Assembly (NCBI GenBank): GCA_028386065.3
Contig: JAKUCV010005489.1
Location: 21,443-85,442, forward strand
DNA: 64,000 nucleotides
Source of the DNA: Turnera subulata
Taxonomy: Eukaryota; Streptophyta; Magnoliopsida; Malpighiales; Passifloraceae
Direction: 5' to 3'
Below the pieces are notes generated by a model, which made no database searches, was not told the DNA's origin, and worked only from the letters and a program-made list of their open reading frames with translations. Below are positions 31,906 through 42,704 of the stretch, in pieces. A program made the position numbers and the translations under genes. Within the stretch, counting starts at the first letter, position 1. Each line of letters opens with the position of its first letter.

Positions 31906-34900
31906 GTGAAGAAACAGAAGGGAAGTAAGACTTTCGCTTCAGGTATTTTTGTTATAGAAGCTAATATCTCTATCTCTGCATCATGGGTATTAGATACCGG
32001 ATGTGGTTCTGACATTTGTGTAAATGTGCAGGATCTGAGAAAGAGTAGAAGATTAGCAAAGGGTGAGATAGACCTGCGCGTTGGAAATGGAGCAAGAGTT
32101 GCTGCATTAGGCGTAGGAACTCACTATCTATCCTTACCGAGTGGTTTGGTTTTAGGACTTGACGATTGTTATTATGTACCTACCATAAGTAGGAATTTGA
32201 TTTCTGTTTCTTGTCTGGACAAGAAAGGTTTTTCATTTGTAATAAAGAACAATTGTTGTTCTATTTATTTCAATGATATTTATTATGGTGGTGCATATTT
32301 AAGCAATGGTCTGTATGTTCTAAACCTAGAAACACTAATCTATAATATTAATACGAAGAAGGTTAGATTAAACGATTCTAATGAAACCTATCTCTGGCAT
32401 TATCGATTGGGCCATATAAATGAGACTCGTATTTCTAAACTCCGACAAGATGGACTTTTAGACTCATTTGATTTTGAATCATATGAGACATGTGAATCAT
32501 GTTTATTAGGCAAAATGACGAAGGCTCCTTTTGCTGGTAAAGGTGAAAGAGCTTCGGACTTGTTAGGTCTTATACATTCTGATGTATGCGGACCTATGTC
32601 AACACAGGCTAGAGGTGGATTTCAATACTTCATTACACTATTGATGATTACAGTAGATATGGCTATGTGTATCTAATGAAACACAAGTCAGAATCCTTTG
32701 AAAAGTTCAAAGAATTCAAGAATGAAGTACAGAATCAACTCGGCAAGAGTATGAAAATGCTTCGATCTGATCGAGGAGGTGAATACTTAGACCGAAATTT
32801 TTTGGATCATCTAAAGGAATGTGGTATAGTATCACAACTTACTCCACCAGGAACACCTCAATGGCATGGTGTATCCGAAAGGAGGAATAGAACTTTGTTA
32901 GACATGGTTCGTTCTATGATGAGTCAAGCTAACCTTCCTTCTTCATTTTGGGGACATGCTTTATTAAGTGCTGCCTTTACACTTAACCGTGTTCCATCTA
33001 AATCGGTTGAAAAGACACTATATGAGATATGGACTGGGAAGTGTCCCAATTTGTCTTTTATGAGGATTTGGGGTTGTGAGGCTTTCGTGAGACGAGAAGC
33101 ATCAGATAAACTCGACCCTAAATTGGAAAAATGCCTCTTTGTTGGATATCCTAAGGACACTAAAGGATATTATTTCTATAATCCCACATAGCACAAAGTG
33201 TTTGTTGCTCGTACTGCTATTTTTCTACAAATAGAATTTATTTCTAGAGAGATCAGTGGGAGGAAAATAGAACTCGAAGAAGTTCGAGATATAGAGGCTG
33301 AGATGGAACAAGGACAGGAACCATAAGTTGTTGTGGATGAGAATCCTGTACCTGTAACACATGGACCGCGTAGGTCTGGTAGAACTCAGTATGAGCCTGA
33401 GAGATATGGATTTCTTATGACTCATACTGGAGACGTGATGTTCATAGATGAGGATGAGCCCACTTCCTATCAGCAAGCTATTACGGGTCCAAACTCTAAG
33501 AAGTGGCTAGAAGCCATGAATTTGGAGATGGAATCCATGTATGAAAACAAGATATGGACCTTGGTTGATCCACCTGAAGGGGTAAAACCCATAGGGTGCA
33601 AATGGGTCTTTAAGAAAAAATCGACATGGATGGTAATGTGATTACCTTTAAAGAGCGATTGGTTGCGAAAGGTTTTAAACAAGTTCATGGTATTGACTAT
33701 GATGAAACTTTCTCACCAGTTGCCATGGTTAAATCCATCCGGATTCTATTGGCTATAGCAGCATACCATGATTATGAGATATGGAAAATGGATGTCAAAA
33801 CCACTTTCCTTAATGGAAATCTTTTAGAGGATATGTACATGACACAACCTGAAGGTTTTGTCCCTCCAGAGAATGCTAATAAGGTATGCAAATTGCAAAG
33901 ATCCATTTATGGATTAAAGCAAGTTTCTAGGAGTTGGAATCTTCATTTTGATGAAGTAATCAAACAGTTTGGTTTTATTAGGAACGAAGATGAGCCATGT
34001 GTTTACAAGAAGGTTAGTGGGAGAACTATCGTTTTCTTGTTATTGTATGTTGACGACATTCTACTCATTAGGAATGATATTCCGACACTACAGTCTGTGA
34101 AGACTTGGTTAGGAAAGAATTTCTCAATGAAGGACTTAGGAGAAGCTGCCTACGTGCTAGGTATAAAGATCTATAGAGATAGATCCAAAAGGCTTCTTGG
34201 CCTAAGTCAAAGTACATATATTGACAAAGTGCTAAAGAGGTTTAGCATGCAAGATTCCAAGAAAGGTTTCTTGCCCATGTCACATGGCATATCTCTCTCA
34301 AAGAATCAATGTCCTAGTACATCTAAGGAGAGAGAGCAAATGAGTAAGATTCCTTATGCGTCAGCAATAGGATCTATCATGTATGCCATGCTATGTACTC
34401 GACCAGATTTCGCATATGCATTAAGTGTCACAAGCAGATATCAATCTGATCCCGGTGAAAGTCACTGGACATCGGTTAAGAACATCCTTAAGTACTTGAG
34501 AAGAAATAAGGATGCATTCCTTGTATACGGAAGCGTTGATGAGCTTGTTGTAAAGGGTTACACAGATGCTAACTTCCAAACTGATAGGGATGACTTTAGA
34601 TCGCAGTCAGGTTATGTGTTTTGTCTTGGAGGTGGTGCTGTTTGCTGGAAGAGTTCAAAGCAAGAAACAGTAGCCGACTCTACAACTGAGGCTGAGTACA
34701 TAGCTGCCTCAGATGCGGCAAAAGAGGCTGTTTGGATTAAGAAGTTCGAAACTGAACTTGGGGTGGTTCCGAGCATTCACAGTCCGATTGAGCTCTATTG
34801 TGACAACAATGGGACAATCGCACAGGCTCAAGAACTGAGATACCACCAGAGATCCAAACATATACTCCGACGCTATCATCTTATTAGAGAGATCATTAGT

Positions 34901-34975
34901 AGAGGCGATGTGAGGCTGTGCAAAGTTCTTTCTGAGAACAATGTAGCAGATCCTTTAACTAAGCCGCTCACATAG
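31906..34975 (+). pseudogene. copia pol: protease, integrase, reverse transcriptase, RNase H, broken into frames
   Basis: In order: protease with the active site WVLDTGCGSDI (about 31984); integrase zinc finger and core with HSDVCGPM, LRSDRGGEY and HGVSERRNRT, the D-D-E residues (about 32570-32890); reverse transcriptase with ARLVAKGF-like start, WKMDVKTTFLNG and YVDDILL (about 33660-34060); RNase H with YTDANF, STTEAEYIAA and ADPLTKPL (34556-34975). Breaks are frameshifts near 32650 and 33625 and stops at 33189 and 33325. Catalytic residues are otherwise kept, so inactivation looks recent. The final frame 33626-34975 alone covers the reverse transcriptase and RNase H. Confidence 0.92.
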
Positions 34976-35049
34976 CAGAAGCATGATGGTCATGCCAGAT
35001 CCCTTGGTATTAGATACATGGATGATTGGCTTTAGTGCAAGTGGGAGAT

Positions 35050-36607
35050 TGCTAGTGTAATATGCCCAAAAGCCAATCATTGGATGATTGTATATAGTCA
35101 TGTATATACATTAAGGTTATTCCAATAAATATGTTTATGTGATAAACGCTTGCACATATTTATAACCCTAGAATATTTTATATTTTTAAATGTCCCTAGT
35201 CGATTATTATTATGGATGGGTTGTAATAATAAATTAAGACTAGCGTATATTGAGAATTATATGAGATATGAATTCTACATACGGGTACAAGTTAGAGAAC
35301 TTGTGGTCTGGACTGATCCAACATAAGAACACTACATGGAACGTTATATGATTGTCATTAGTGGTTCTTATATGTATTGTCCTTAGACCTGAAATCATCA
35401 AGGTTCCCAACATGTGAGTCATATACTTTGATATTACTCTTGGCTATTCGTAACTGAGTAGACCTTAGTGTAATCATTGGGTATATGATATAATGTGTAG
35501 TGGGTTTTGTATGATCAAGATGGGATTCGTTCAACCCATATAACGGGTATATTATCAGTTGGGCCTCTTGATAGAGTTGAACTGTAAATGCATGGCCATG
35601 CTCGGATTATGTGATATGGTGATATCATTAGTATCCGCTTTACACAGTTAACTCGGGGATCAAGAAACTTAGATTAAACATATACGAGATTGACGTAATC
35701 CATGTCTCGTGTTTGATCTTGATAATGGGACGAAAGGACGATGACATGTTCCGAGGCATAGTGAATCAGTACTGATCTTGTTGTTTGGGTAGCAATGAAG
35801 TGTTGCTAGACGCCGCTTATTGTTTATAATTGTAAATAAGTTTACAATTATTGCCAAACGTTACAAGTGCCTACAGGGTCACGCACTTAGAACTGTTGAT
35901 TCGAGCTGGTGGTTAAACCATGGTTGGACCGTGGTTCGACCAGATATTTGAGCTAGTAGTTAGACCATGGTTGGACCAGGTCGTTTGGGTTGGTTCGGTT
36001 TAATAGTTACTAGAATTATTGAACCTGAATTATTGTCCCAAAGGCATGAAAGGATGTGTTATTTTATATATATGTTGATATATATAATTGAGTTAGTGGA
36101 GACATGCTCATGTAGATGATTGTGACTAAAGTATAGATAATGAAAAACACAATTATGCATGATAAGTTGTTTGTATGATTGGTTGGCCGTTTTATATATT
36201 AACTAACATGTAAACATATATGGTATATATGTAAGAGTGTGAAGTAAGAGCAGATGTTAGAAGATAGCTCAACACACACACTCCTTTCTTTGAGAAAGAA
36301 AGAAAACACCACAAACACAAGTTCTAGCTCCCGAAAATCTGCAGCTAGCACTGTTGTTCGGGAGTGCTCGAGTTAGTGATCGTGAGACGGTTGCTAGCAG
36401 TTATCAACGGTTCGTGTGGATACCGTAGAGGAGTCGGATTTCTGTCCGGTTCTTGCTGATTCGTATCATCAGTTGAGTGAAAGATCTCAACCAAACCAGG
36501 TACGAAATTTTGTTATTCGGTTTACTCTGTTTCACATGGATCCTCCATGAGTACCGGGTCTTTCCGCTGCATTTTGATTGTCAAGTTTGTATGCCCGGTT
36601 ACTTACA
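35050..36607 (+). repeat. 3' LTR of the 8.6-kb copia element
   Basis: Starts directly after the purine tract and ends CTTACA, followed by GTAGG (36608-36612). It is the partner of 28050-29618. Confidence 0.93.
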
Positions 36608-36612
36608 GTAGG

Positions 36613-37530
36613 ATCTACCTGTATATTCCTGCGTCTCAAATTCTCTTTAGTAGCTAAAGCATCATGGCTTAAGCGCCACAAAAAGTTACGGACTTTAGGG
36701 GGAACCAGCAAAGATCATATCCACTGCCACCAATGCGATAGTGCACTCGAAAGGCTTCTACTCCCATCCCCAAAGGTAGTTATGAGCAAGTGATACCACT
36801 CTTAACCGAGTAGCAGCCAATTTTTGTAAAGCGCGAGTGTATCCTCCAACAGTCTATATAGCTTATAGGGAGCAGAAGAATCAACCTCGCTTTGTGAGTC
36901 TCAACAGTGGTGTGCACCAAATCCGACATCCACATTTGGCAATCTTCATCAATGAACTCGTAGACCTTTGTGCCTGCCTCCAAACTAGCACCATTCGACA
37001 AACTAGGTACCGACAATCCCTCACCAACCCAAGGATCAGCCCACACCTGTACAGTCTTCTCGTTACCAATGTTCCAGTTGTACCCCCAGCAAGAATATCT
37101 CTCGCCTGGATAATGCTGCGTCATATGTAGCTAGGCCCATAACCCACTTGAGCATACATAAAGTCACATCTTTTATAATATTTGACCTTGAGCACCCTCG
37201 CCAATAGAGAATCAGGAACTGTGTGAAGCCTCTATGCTTGCTTGCCAAGTATAGCAAGTTTTCTGAACCCTAACCCACCCAACTTCTTCGACATGCATAG
37301 TCTATCCCAAACTAGCCAACAAACACCATTCTTCCCTTCTGCATGACCTCACCAGAACTTGCGTATCGCATGCTCCATCTCATCACAAATGACTTGAGAC
37401 AAAAGAAAGCAACTCATCAAATAGGGAGGGATGCTTTGGACAACAGACTTGATGAGTACCTCCTTGCCTGCTCTAGATAGGGTTGTCTCCTTCCAGCCAC
37501 TCAACTTATTGCAGACTTGATCCATGTATT
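36613..37530 (-). pseudogene. LINE ORF2 part (end of reverse transcriptase and connector), separated from its 3' end
   Basis: On the minus strand from about 37530, frames read LSGWKETTLSRAGKEVLIKS, then LMSCFLLSQVICDEMEHAIR, then NWNIGNEKTVQVWADPWV and LPISYIDCWRI. These words belong to the C-terminal side of plant L1-like LINE reverse transcriptases and the connector before RNase H. Frameshifts and stops divide it. Together with 27201-28049 it forms one 5'-truncated LINE split by the copia element. Its 5' boundary near 37530 is approximate. Confidence 0.85.
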
Positions 37531-38360
37531 AATTGTATCTCCTTGCCTGCTCTGGATAGGGATGTTTTAGGTTGGGTTTTTCAATTTATTTATTTGTAGT
37601 TTAACCCATTCCGGGTGCAAATCGGTTCGCTTTCTAATCGATCCGATTCGAAGCGGGTACACCCATTTTCTTTGGGATCCACCTGATGATGTGGACCACT
37701 CACAAATAGACATGTAGCGCTCCACTTTACTATGTTGATCCACGAACTAAAATTCATGATTCATGATTTTTATTGACTACAGTGACAAAAATCCATTAAA
37801 ATTGAGTATAATGATCAAAATCTATTGCAAGGCTGAGTTCAGTTACTAAAAATTACTTTTGACCCATAAGAAACACTATTCATCGCCTAAAGGTGTGCTT
37901 TTCGACTTAAGCAGTGAACGGTTAGTCTTAAGGATTTCCTTGGGATCTTCGCCATCAATGAAAACTTTTGAAATAAATTTCATTATCAAGGATCTTATGC
38001 ACACGGCTGTCCACTCTGCTTCCGATACGAGAAACAAAATATTTTAGCTAATTAGGAACAGACTTATTTTTTTCCCTTATTCTGAAGAACAGAGGCGTGA
38101 GCAGGCTGACCGAACCAACCGGTATTTGAACCGGAACACACTTAATTCGGAAACCAATTGTTCTTTTTTTTTAAAAAAAAACCCCACCTGCTAAATGCAC
38201 CGTTTTGTTGGAAAGAAGGGAAAAAAAAAAAAAAAATTGAAGTTGAAGGAAAGAACCAGTTAGTTTTAGTTGCCCACCCACGAGCCCCGAAGTCCCAAAT
38301 TCCCCAAATTCCCAATTCAATTTCAAACTCTCTCCCGTTCAATTCAAGCCCTTAGCGGGC
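37531..38360. other. Intergenic DNA upstream of HSCB, no gene recognised
   Basis: The word CTCCTTGCCTGCTCT(A/G)GATAGGG near 37461 recurs near 37540, a short duplication at the LINE edge. The rest shows homopolymer runs and no coding signal. Confidence 0.45.
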
Positions 38361-38997
38361 AGCGGCTTCTTAGTCCCTTGCCGGTGAACTGGTGAAGGTG
38401 TTCTTTTGTGGCCGGCGGTAACTGCGCTGCGACTGCGAGCGGGAGCACGATGAGGGTGAGCTACGAACCTGCGCCAACTTCTCCTCCGTTCGTTATCTGG
38501 CACTGGCAGTAGTCGTCAGGTCAGTAAAGCTCTAGTTTCCCCTCCTCCACTCTTCACCCAAATCCCGCTTTACTCGTCGTCAATTGCTTCTTTTTTGTTC
38601 GATTGTTTGATTCTGCCCCTCCTCCAGTCTTCACCCAAATCCCCGCTTTACTCGTCCATTTCTTCTTTTTTTTTTTTCGATTGTTTGATTTTGCAGAACT
38701 ATCCATCCAGAAGAGAAAAAAACAACAACGAATGGGAATGGATATATATATTAAGGGGTGGTACCGCCTTACTAACATAATAACTTGCAACAACTAGTAG
38801 TCCAATGGAATGACAAGCAAAACTAAATATAGGACCACAATAACTTAATTCTCGGGCATTTTAATCCGAGCTTACTCGAGAGCTTGGTGTTCCTTCACAG
38901 AATATTGCAGGAACATCTAACACAAATTCGTCTTTATCTTCTTAGTTGGAATTGGAGGCCTGAAGACAATTCTGGAAACACATAAAAGAGAGAGGGA
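38361..38997 (+). promoter_or_regulatory. Presumed HSCB promoter and leader, with an 80-bp duplication
   Basis: A GC-richer block (38350-38520) ending in a donor-like CAGGTCAGT at about 38518-38526 could be a 5' UTR exon. The following stretch with TCTTCACCCAAATCC and TTTACTCGTC is duplicated about 80 bases further on, each copy ending in a T-rich run and TTCGATTGTTTGATT. The transcription start is not determined. Confidence 0.4.
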
Positions 38998-40774
38998 ATG
39001 TTGTTGAAAGGCAAGAAGGCGTGGGCTCCTCTTTCCTCCATCCTCCACCGGCAGCAGCGTAAATCCCTCTTTTCTTCTTCATCAACCACGCTTCGGTTTC
39101 CAATTACTACAGCTCATCAACCCAAGTACCCCTCTCCCGCCTCCTATAACCCCGAAACTTGTGGTGCCTCCTCCTCCTCCTCCATCATCACCACCACAAG
39201 GAGCCACCACTCACTCCGAATTTCGTGGAAAAGCTTCTGCTCCAAAGCCGAGACACCTAGATGCTGGAGCTGCAAGGCCTTGCCTCATGCGGCACCGTTT
39301 CTCGTCTGCGATGACTGTCGGACTATTCAGCCTGTCGATCCTTCTGTGGATTACTTCCAGATTTTTGGACTGTAAAAACTCTCAGAACCCACCCCCTTTT
39401 CTTTCCTCCAATTGTTTTAGTGCTTGGTTGAATTTGATTTCATTTTCCTAAATAATTTTGGTTGGTTTCGGAGTGAATGCTAATTTCTTTTCATTTTTAA
39501 ACAAGGGAGAAGAAGTATGAAGTAGAGGATGGTAATCTGGAGGGTAAGTATAAAGCCTGGCAAAAGAAATTGCACCCGGATCTTGTGCATTCAAAATCTG
39601 AGGTCTGTTCTTTAATCTTTTTTTTTTTTTTTTTCATTTAAAGAAGAGAACAAAATTGGGTTCTTTTTTGCCTGCTGCCTTAATTTGATCACTAATCCTA
39701 TCTTTGTGGCTTAGAAAGAGAGAGCCTTAATTTGATTATTAATTCCATCATTGTGGTTTAGAAAGAGAGAGAGTTTGCGGCAGAGCAGTCTGCCCGTGTG
39801 ATTGATGCTTACCGCACCCTAACCAATTCCCTCACAAGAGCTATTTACATTGTAAGTAAAATATCAACTCTAGTCACCGAGCTGCTTCGTTTCTGTTCAT
39901 TCTGCATTCACCATTTCATGTTTTTATCTCGTAATACATATACTCTTTCCTCTGCTGTTTCATGAGTTTGACAAGATTGGAGCTTGTCTCTTGCAGATGA
40001 AGATACAAGGAGTCGACGTCGATGAAGAAGAAACGATTTCAGAACCGGAGTTGCTAGCCGAGGTATCCATATAACAGTCTGTGGTTGTAGTTAATATGGG
40101 CATATTCACTGTTCCACTCAAAATTTATTTAAAGTTTTAGATTTTAACATTCTCTTTAAATCAACTCGTTGGCCTCAAGATTTGTGTTTCTTAATTTCTT
40201 CGTCGATTCCTTCCCAAAACTCATATAAAATGAACTCTTAGATTTTATAACTCCAAAATTCTTGGATCTGCAGATTATGGAGATTAGGGAAGCAGTTGAG
40301 GAGGCTCCTAATTCAAAGGCTCTAAATGAGCTCAAAGATCTGGTATGACTTACCTTACTTTGCATGTATGCCACAGATGTGGAAGGGTGGTCAATGATTT
40401 AACTGTTCTTCTCCAATGAGATTGTTCTGTACGGTGATTCGTTTGATAATCTTACCCCGGCAACTTCAGAAAACATCCAGTCTTTTGTACCTAGTTTCTG
40501 GTAGAAGAAATTGGCAATACTTTCTGGCTTATTTTTTTCCTAAATAAGATACTTTGACAAAAACATCATTATCGGGTGGCAATTCGTGCCACTTCCTCTA
40601 GTTTTATTTACATGGGTCAGTCTTTGTGTTATGCAGATGCAAAAGAAATTGCAACTATGGTCTGACTCCTTTGCAAATGCATTTCAAAGCCAGAAATTTG
40701 AAGAAGCGATAAATTGCATCCGCAGAATGAAGTATTATTCTCGAGTGAATGAAGAAATTGTGAAAAGGCTTTGA
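38998..40774 (+). CDS. HSCB: Iron-sulfur cluster co-chaperone HscB (J-type), probably mitochondrial
   Basis: A J-protein that hands the iron-sulfur scaffold (ISCU) to an HSP70 partner and stimulates its ATPase. Coding exons 38998-39371, 39506-39602, 39762-39851, 39997-40062, 40274-40342 and 40637-40774 join in frame to 277 residues. The N-terminus (about 1-75) is Arg/Ser-rich and lacks acidic residues, like a mitochondrial targeting peptide. A four-cysteine zinc-binding motif follows, CWSC...CDDC (Cys89, 92, 104, 107), typical of eukaryotic HSCB. The J domain has its HPD at 148-150. A C-terminal three-helix HSCB domain (about 190-277) ends with the family-typical ...YYSRVNEEI. The start at 38998 is chosen because it gives the targeting peptide. 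A duplicated splice acceptor precedes exon 3. Confidence 0.93.
39680..39775 (+). repeat. 48-bp duplication of the intron 2/exon 3 junction of HSCB
   Basis: CTTAATTTGAT...TTGTGG(C/T)TTAGAAAGAGAGAG occurs twice, giving acceptors ending at 39713 and 39761. The downstream one keeps the reading frame. Use of the upstream one adds 16 codons' length but meets TGA within seven codons. Confidence 0.85.
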
Positions 40775-42704
40775 AACGATACCCCTCAAAAAGATTTTTG
40801 AGTTGTTTTCCTCGGGTACTTTTAAGAGACAAATGCTTTGCTATATTTGCAATTTGCAAATGGCAAAACATTGTTGTTGCTTTGACATATTATTAATGAT
40901 TCCAGGCTTAGATTACTAATATAATTTCAATTTTCTTTTGAGGTTCATGAATCAGACTTCAATTTTGAACACAATAAAAATGGTATTACATGTTTCCTAG
41001 TTCTGGATAACAATTGTCCGTATTCTATTTTTACTTCTGATGTAAAAAATTGAGATTAGTGCTTCCATTTAATTACTTCATGTAAACATCCTAGTCAATT
41101 GTTAACAAATGAGCTAATTTGGCAATCGGGTAATCTCCAGAAACATTATACTCCTAAGTTTTCCAGTCCTTGTCTTGATCGGTGAGGCGGATTATCTGAA
41201 GGGTGAAACGAGAAGATACACCAGGACCTACTGCAATGGCTACACAATTAGGGATACCATCCTTCACTGAAATCGCTGCATCAGAATGGTGGTATCTCCC
41301 ATTTTGGTAGCTCGATCCGATTCTTTGTGAAAGGGTTGAGCAGAAAAATAAGACGAGAGCGCTTCTTGCATGATGAACTTAGCAGCAACCACCCTTTCAT
41401 TCAATGAAACTCTGGGAAAAAAAATGAGGTGGACATTCTGTGAAGTACTTCCTATTGTTCACTATATTAATGACTTCGTTTTGGTATTAAAAAGTTTAGG
41501 TTGTGTGGAGGTTTTCCCAGTCCTGGACTAGGACAAATCAGTGGGCTCAGCGCTTATAGTGGTATTAATGACTTGTCTGTTGCTACTTGCTTGGTTGTAT
41601 TTCCATTAGCCAGGGTACCCTGTGTTTGGAAGATTGGGAGTACTCTTCTTCAGACATGTTTTGGATGCGTAATGCCAGTGCTTGCAAACTGGAGGTTACC
41701 AACAAATGGTAGCCTCTCTATAACCATGCCCAGGAGAACAGTTTCTAGACTTGACCATGTTTCTTCCTTCTCTTTTTCACTTCTCATGGACACGGATTTG
41801 TTTGTACTCATCCTACACGCACAGAATAAATAACAATAATAATCCATTCTCATTCTAAATTGAAACCCAGAAAGAAAAAAAAGAAGTAAACAAATATGCT
41901 CAATGATAATTGTACCAAAGCAACACCCCCAGAAAATCTCAAAATCAAAAGTATCAGACACTCTGCATAACAATAACCTTGCTCGAAAAATATACAAAAA
42001 CAGCTAGTCTTTTCATAAAAATTATATATCTGTCTATTCCTTGAGATTCAAGGGATTAAGTATGCTCTTGTATTTCCTTGCTCCTATGTGTACTGGAACT
42101 TCCAGAAATTTTGATTATCGAGATTTGATTTTGATTCGCAAAAAAGAAAAAAAAAATTATTTATGCATATAAAAAAATGCAATTACATATCTTCAAGCTG
42201 TTGAATCACCGTTTGAATGGAGCATCGTTCTTAAAGCTGTGAGAAGCCACTTGTGCCACCGCCGTGGGTGGGTTTGGGTTTTCATGTTAAAAACTTAAAA
42301 TAAGAAAACTATGGTACATAAACAAATGCTCCTCCCCCTTAAAGTTGTGAGTTTTTGTGATTACTGCGATTCGATGGGCGCCATTGTTGCGACCCAACAA
42401 GCTTGTTTTGTGTGACACAGGTGGTTTGGCTGGGTTCAAGTTCCCTCTAAAAGTCCGTCAAGGTAGAAAGCATAATTCTAAAATTAATTTACTTTAGGTA
42501 CTCATGGATGGGTCATGAATCATGAATGATAAGTCTCAACACAAGTATTAAAGCCACAATCCATCTTACAACCAAGAATTAACCCCATTAAAATAAAAGA
42601 CGCATAAAAAAGAACTTTCAATGAACCATAAAAAAAAAAGAATCTTCATTTTATTTTATAAATCAATTTTCTTTGGCTTTCTATGAGAAACATTGGAAGA
42701 ATGT
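40775..42704. other. Intergenic DNA between HSCB and ASHH1 (convergent genes)
   Basis: The two genes point toward each other, so both 3' UTRs lie here. Apart from the SINE remnant at 41489-41568 I see no gene. Open frames at 41501-41833 and 41650-41997 lack any recognisable domain. Confidence 0.5.
41489..41568 (-). mobile_element. Partial tRNA-derived SINE, same family as 18501-18702
   Basis: AAAAGTTTAGGTTG, AGTCCTGGACTAGGACAAAT(C) and GGGCTCAGCGCTTATAGTGGTA match the 3' half of the SINE at 18515-18605 with small changes. The tRNA-like head is missing. Confidence 0.75.

Larger units (their letters stand above)
28050..36607 (+). mobile_element. Ty1/copia retrotransposon, 8.6 kb, complete, Angela/Tork-like
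   Basis: LTRs of 1569 bp (28050-29618) and 1558 bp (35050-36607) start TGCTAGTG and end CTTACA. They are flanked by GTAGG. A primer-binding site (GTGGTAGCGGAGCC, from 29619) follows the left LTR and a purine tract (AAGTGGGAGAT, about 35039-35049) precedes the right one. The order gag, protease, integrase, reverse transcriptase, RNase H is Ty1/copia. The coding region is broken at a few places but still readable. Long LTRs plus a leader of about 1.5 kb suggest the Angela/Tork group (inference). The leader holds a striking palindrome array. The element is inserted in a LINE. Confidence 0.95.
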
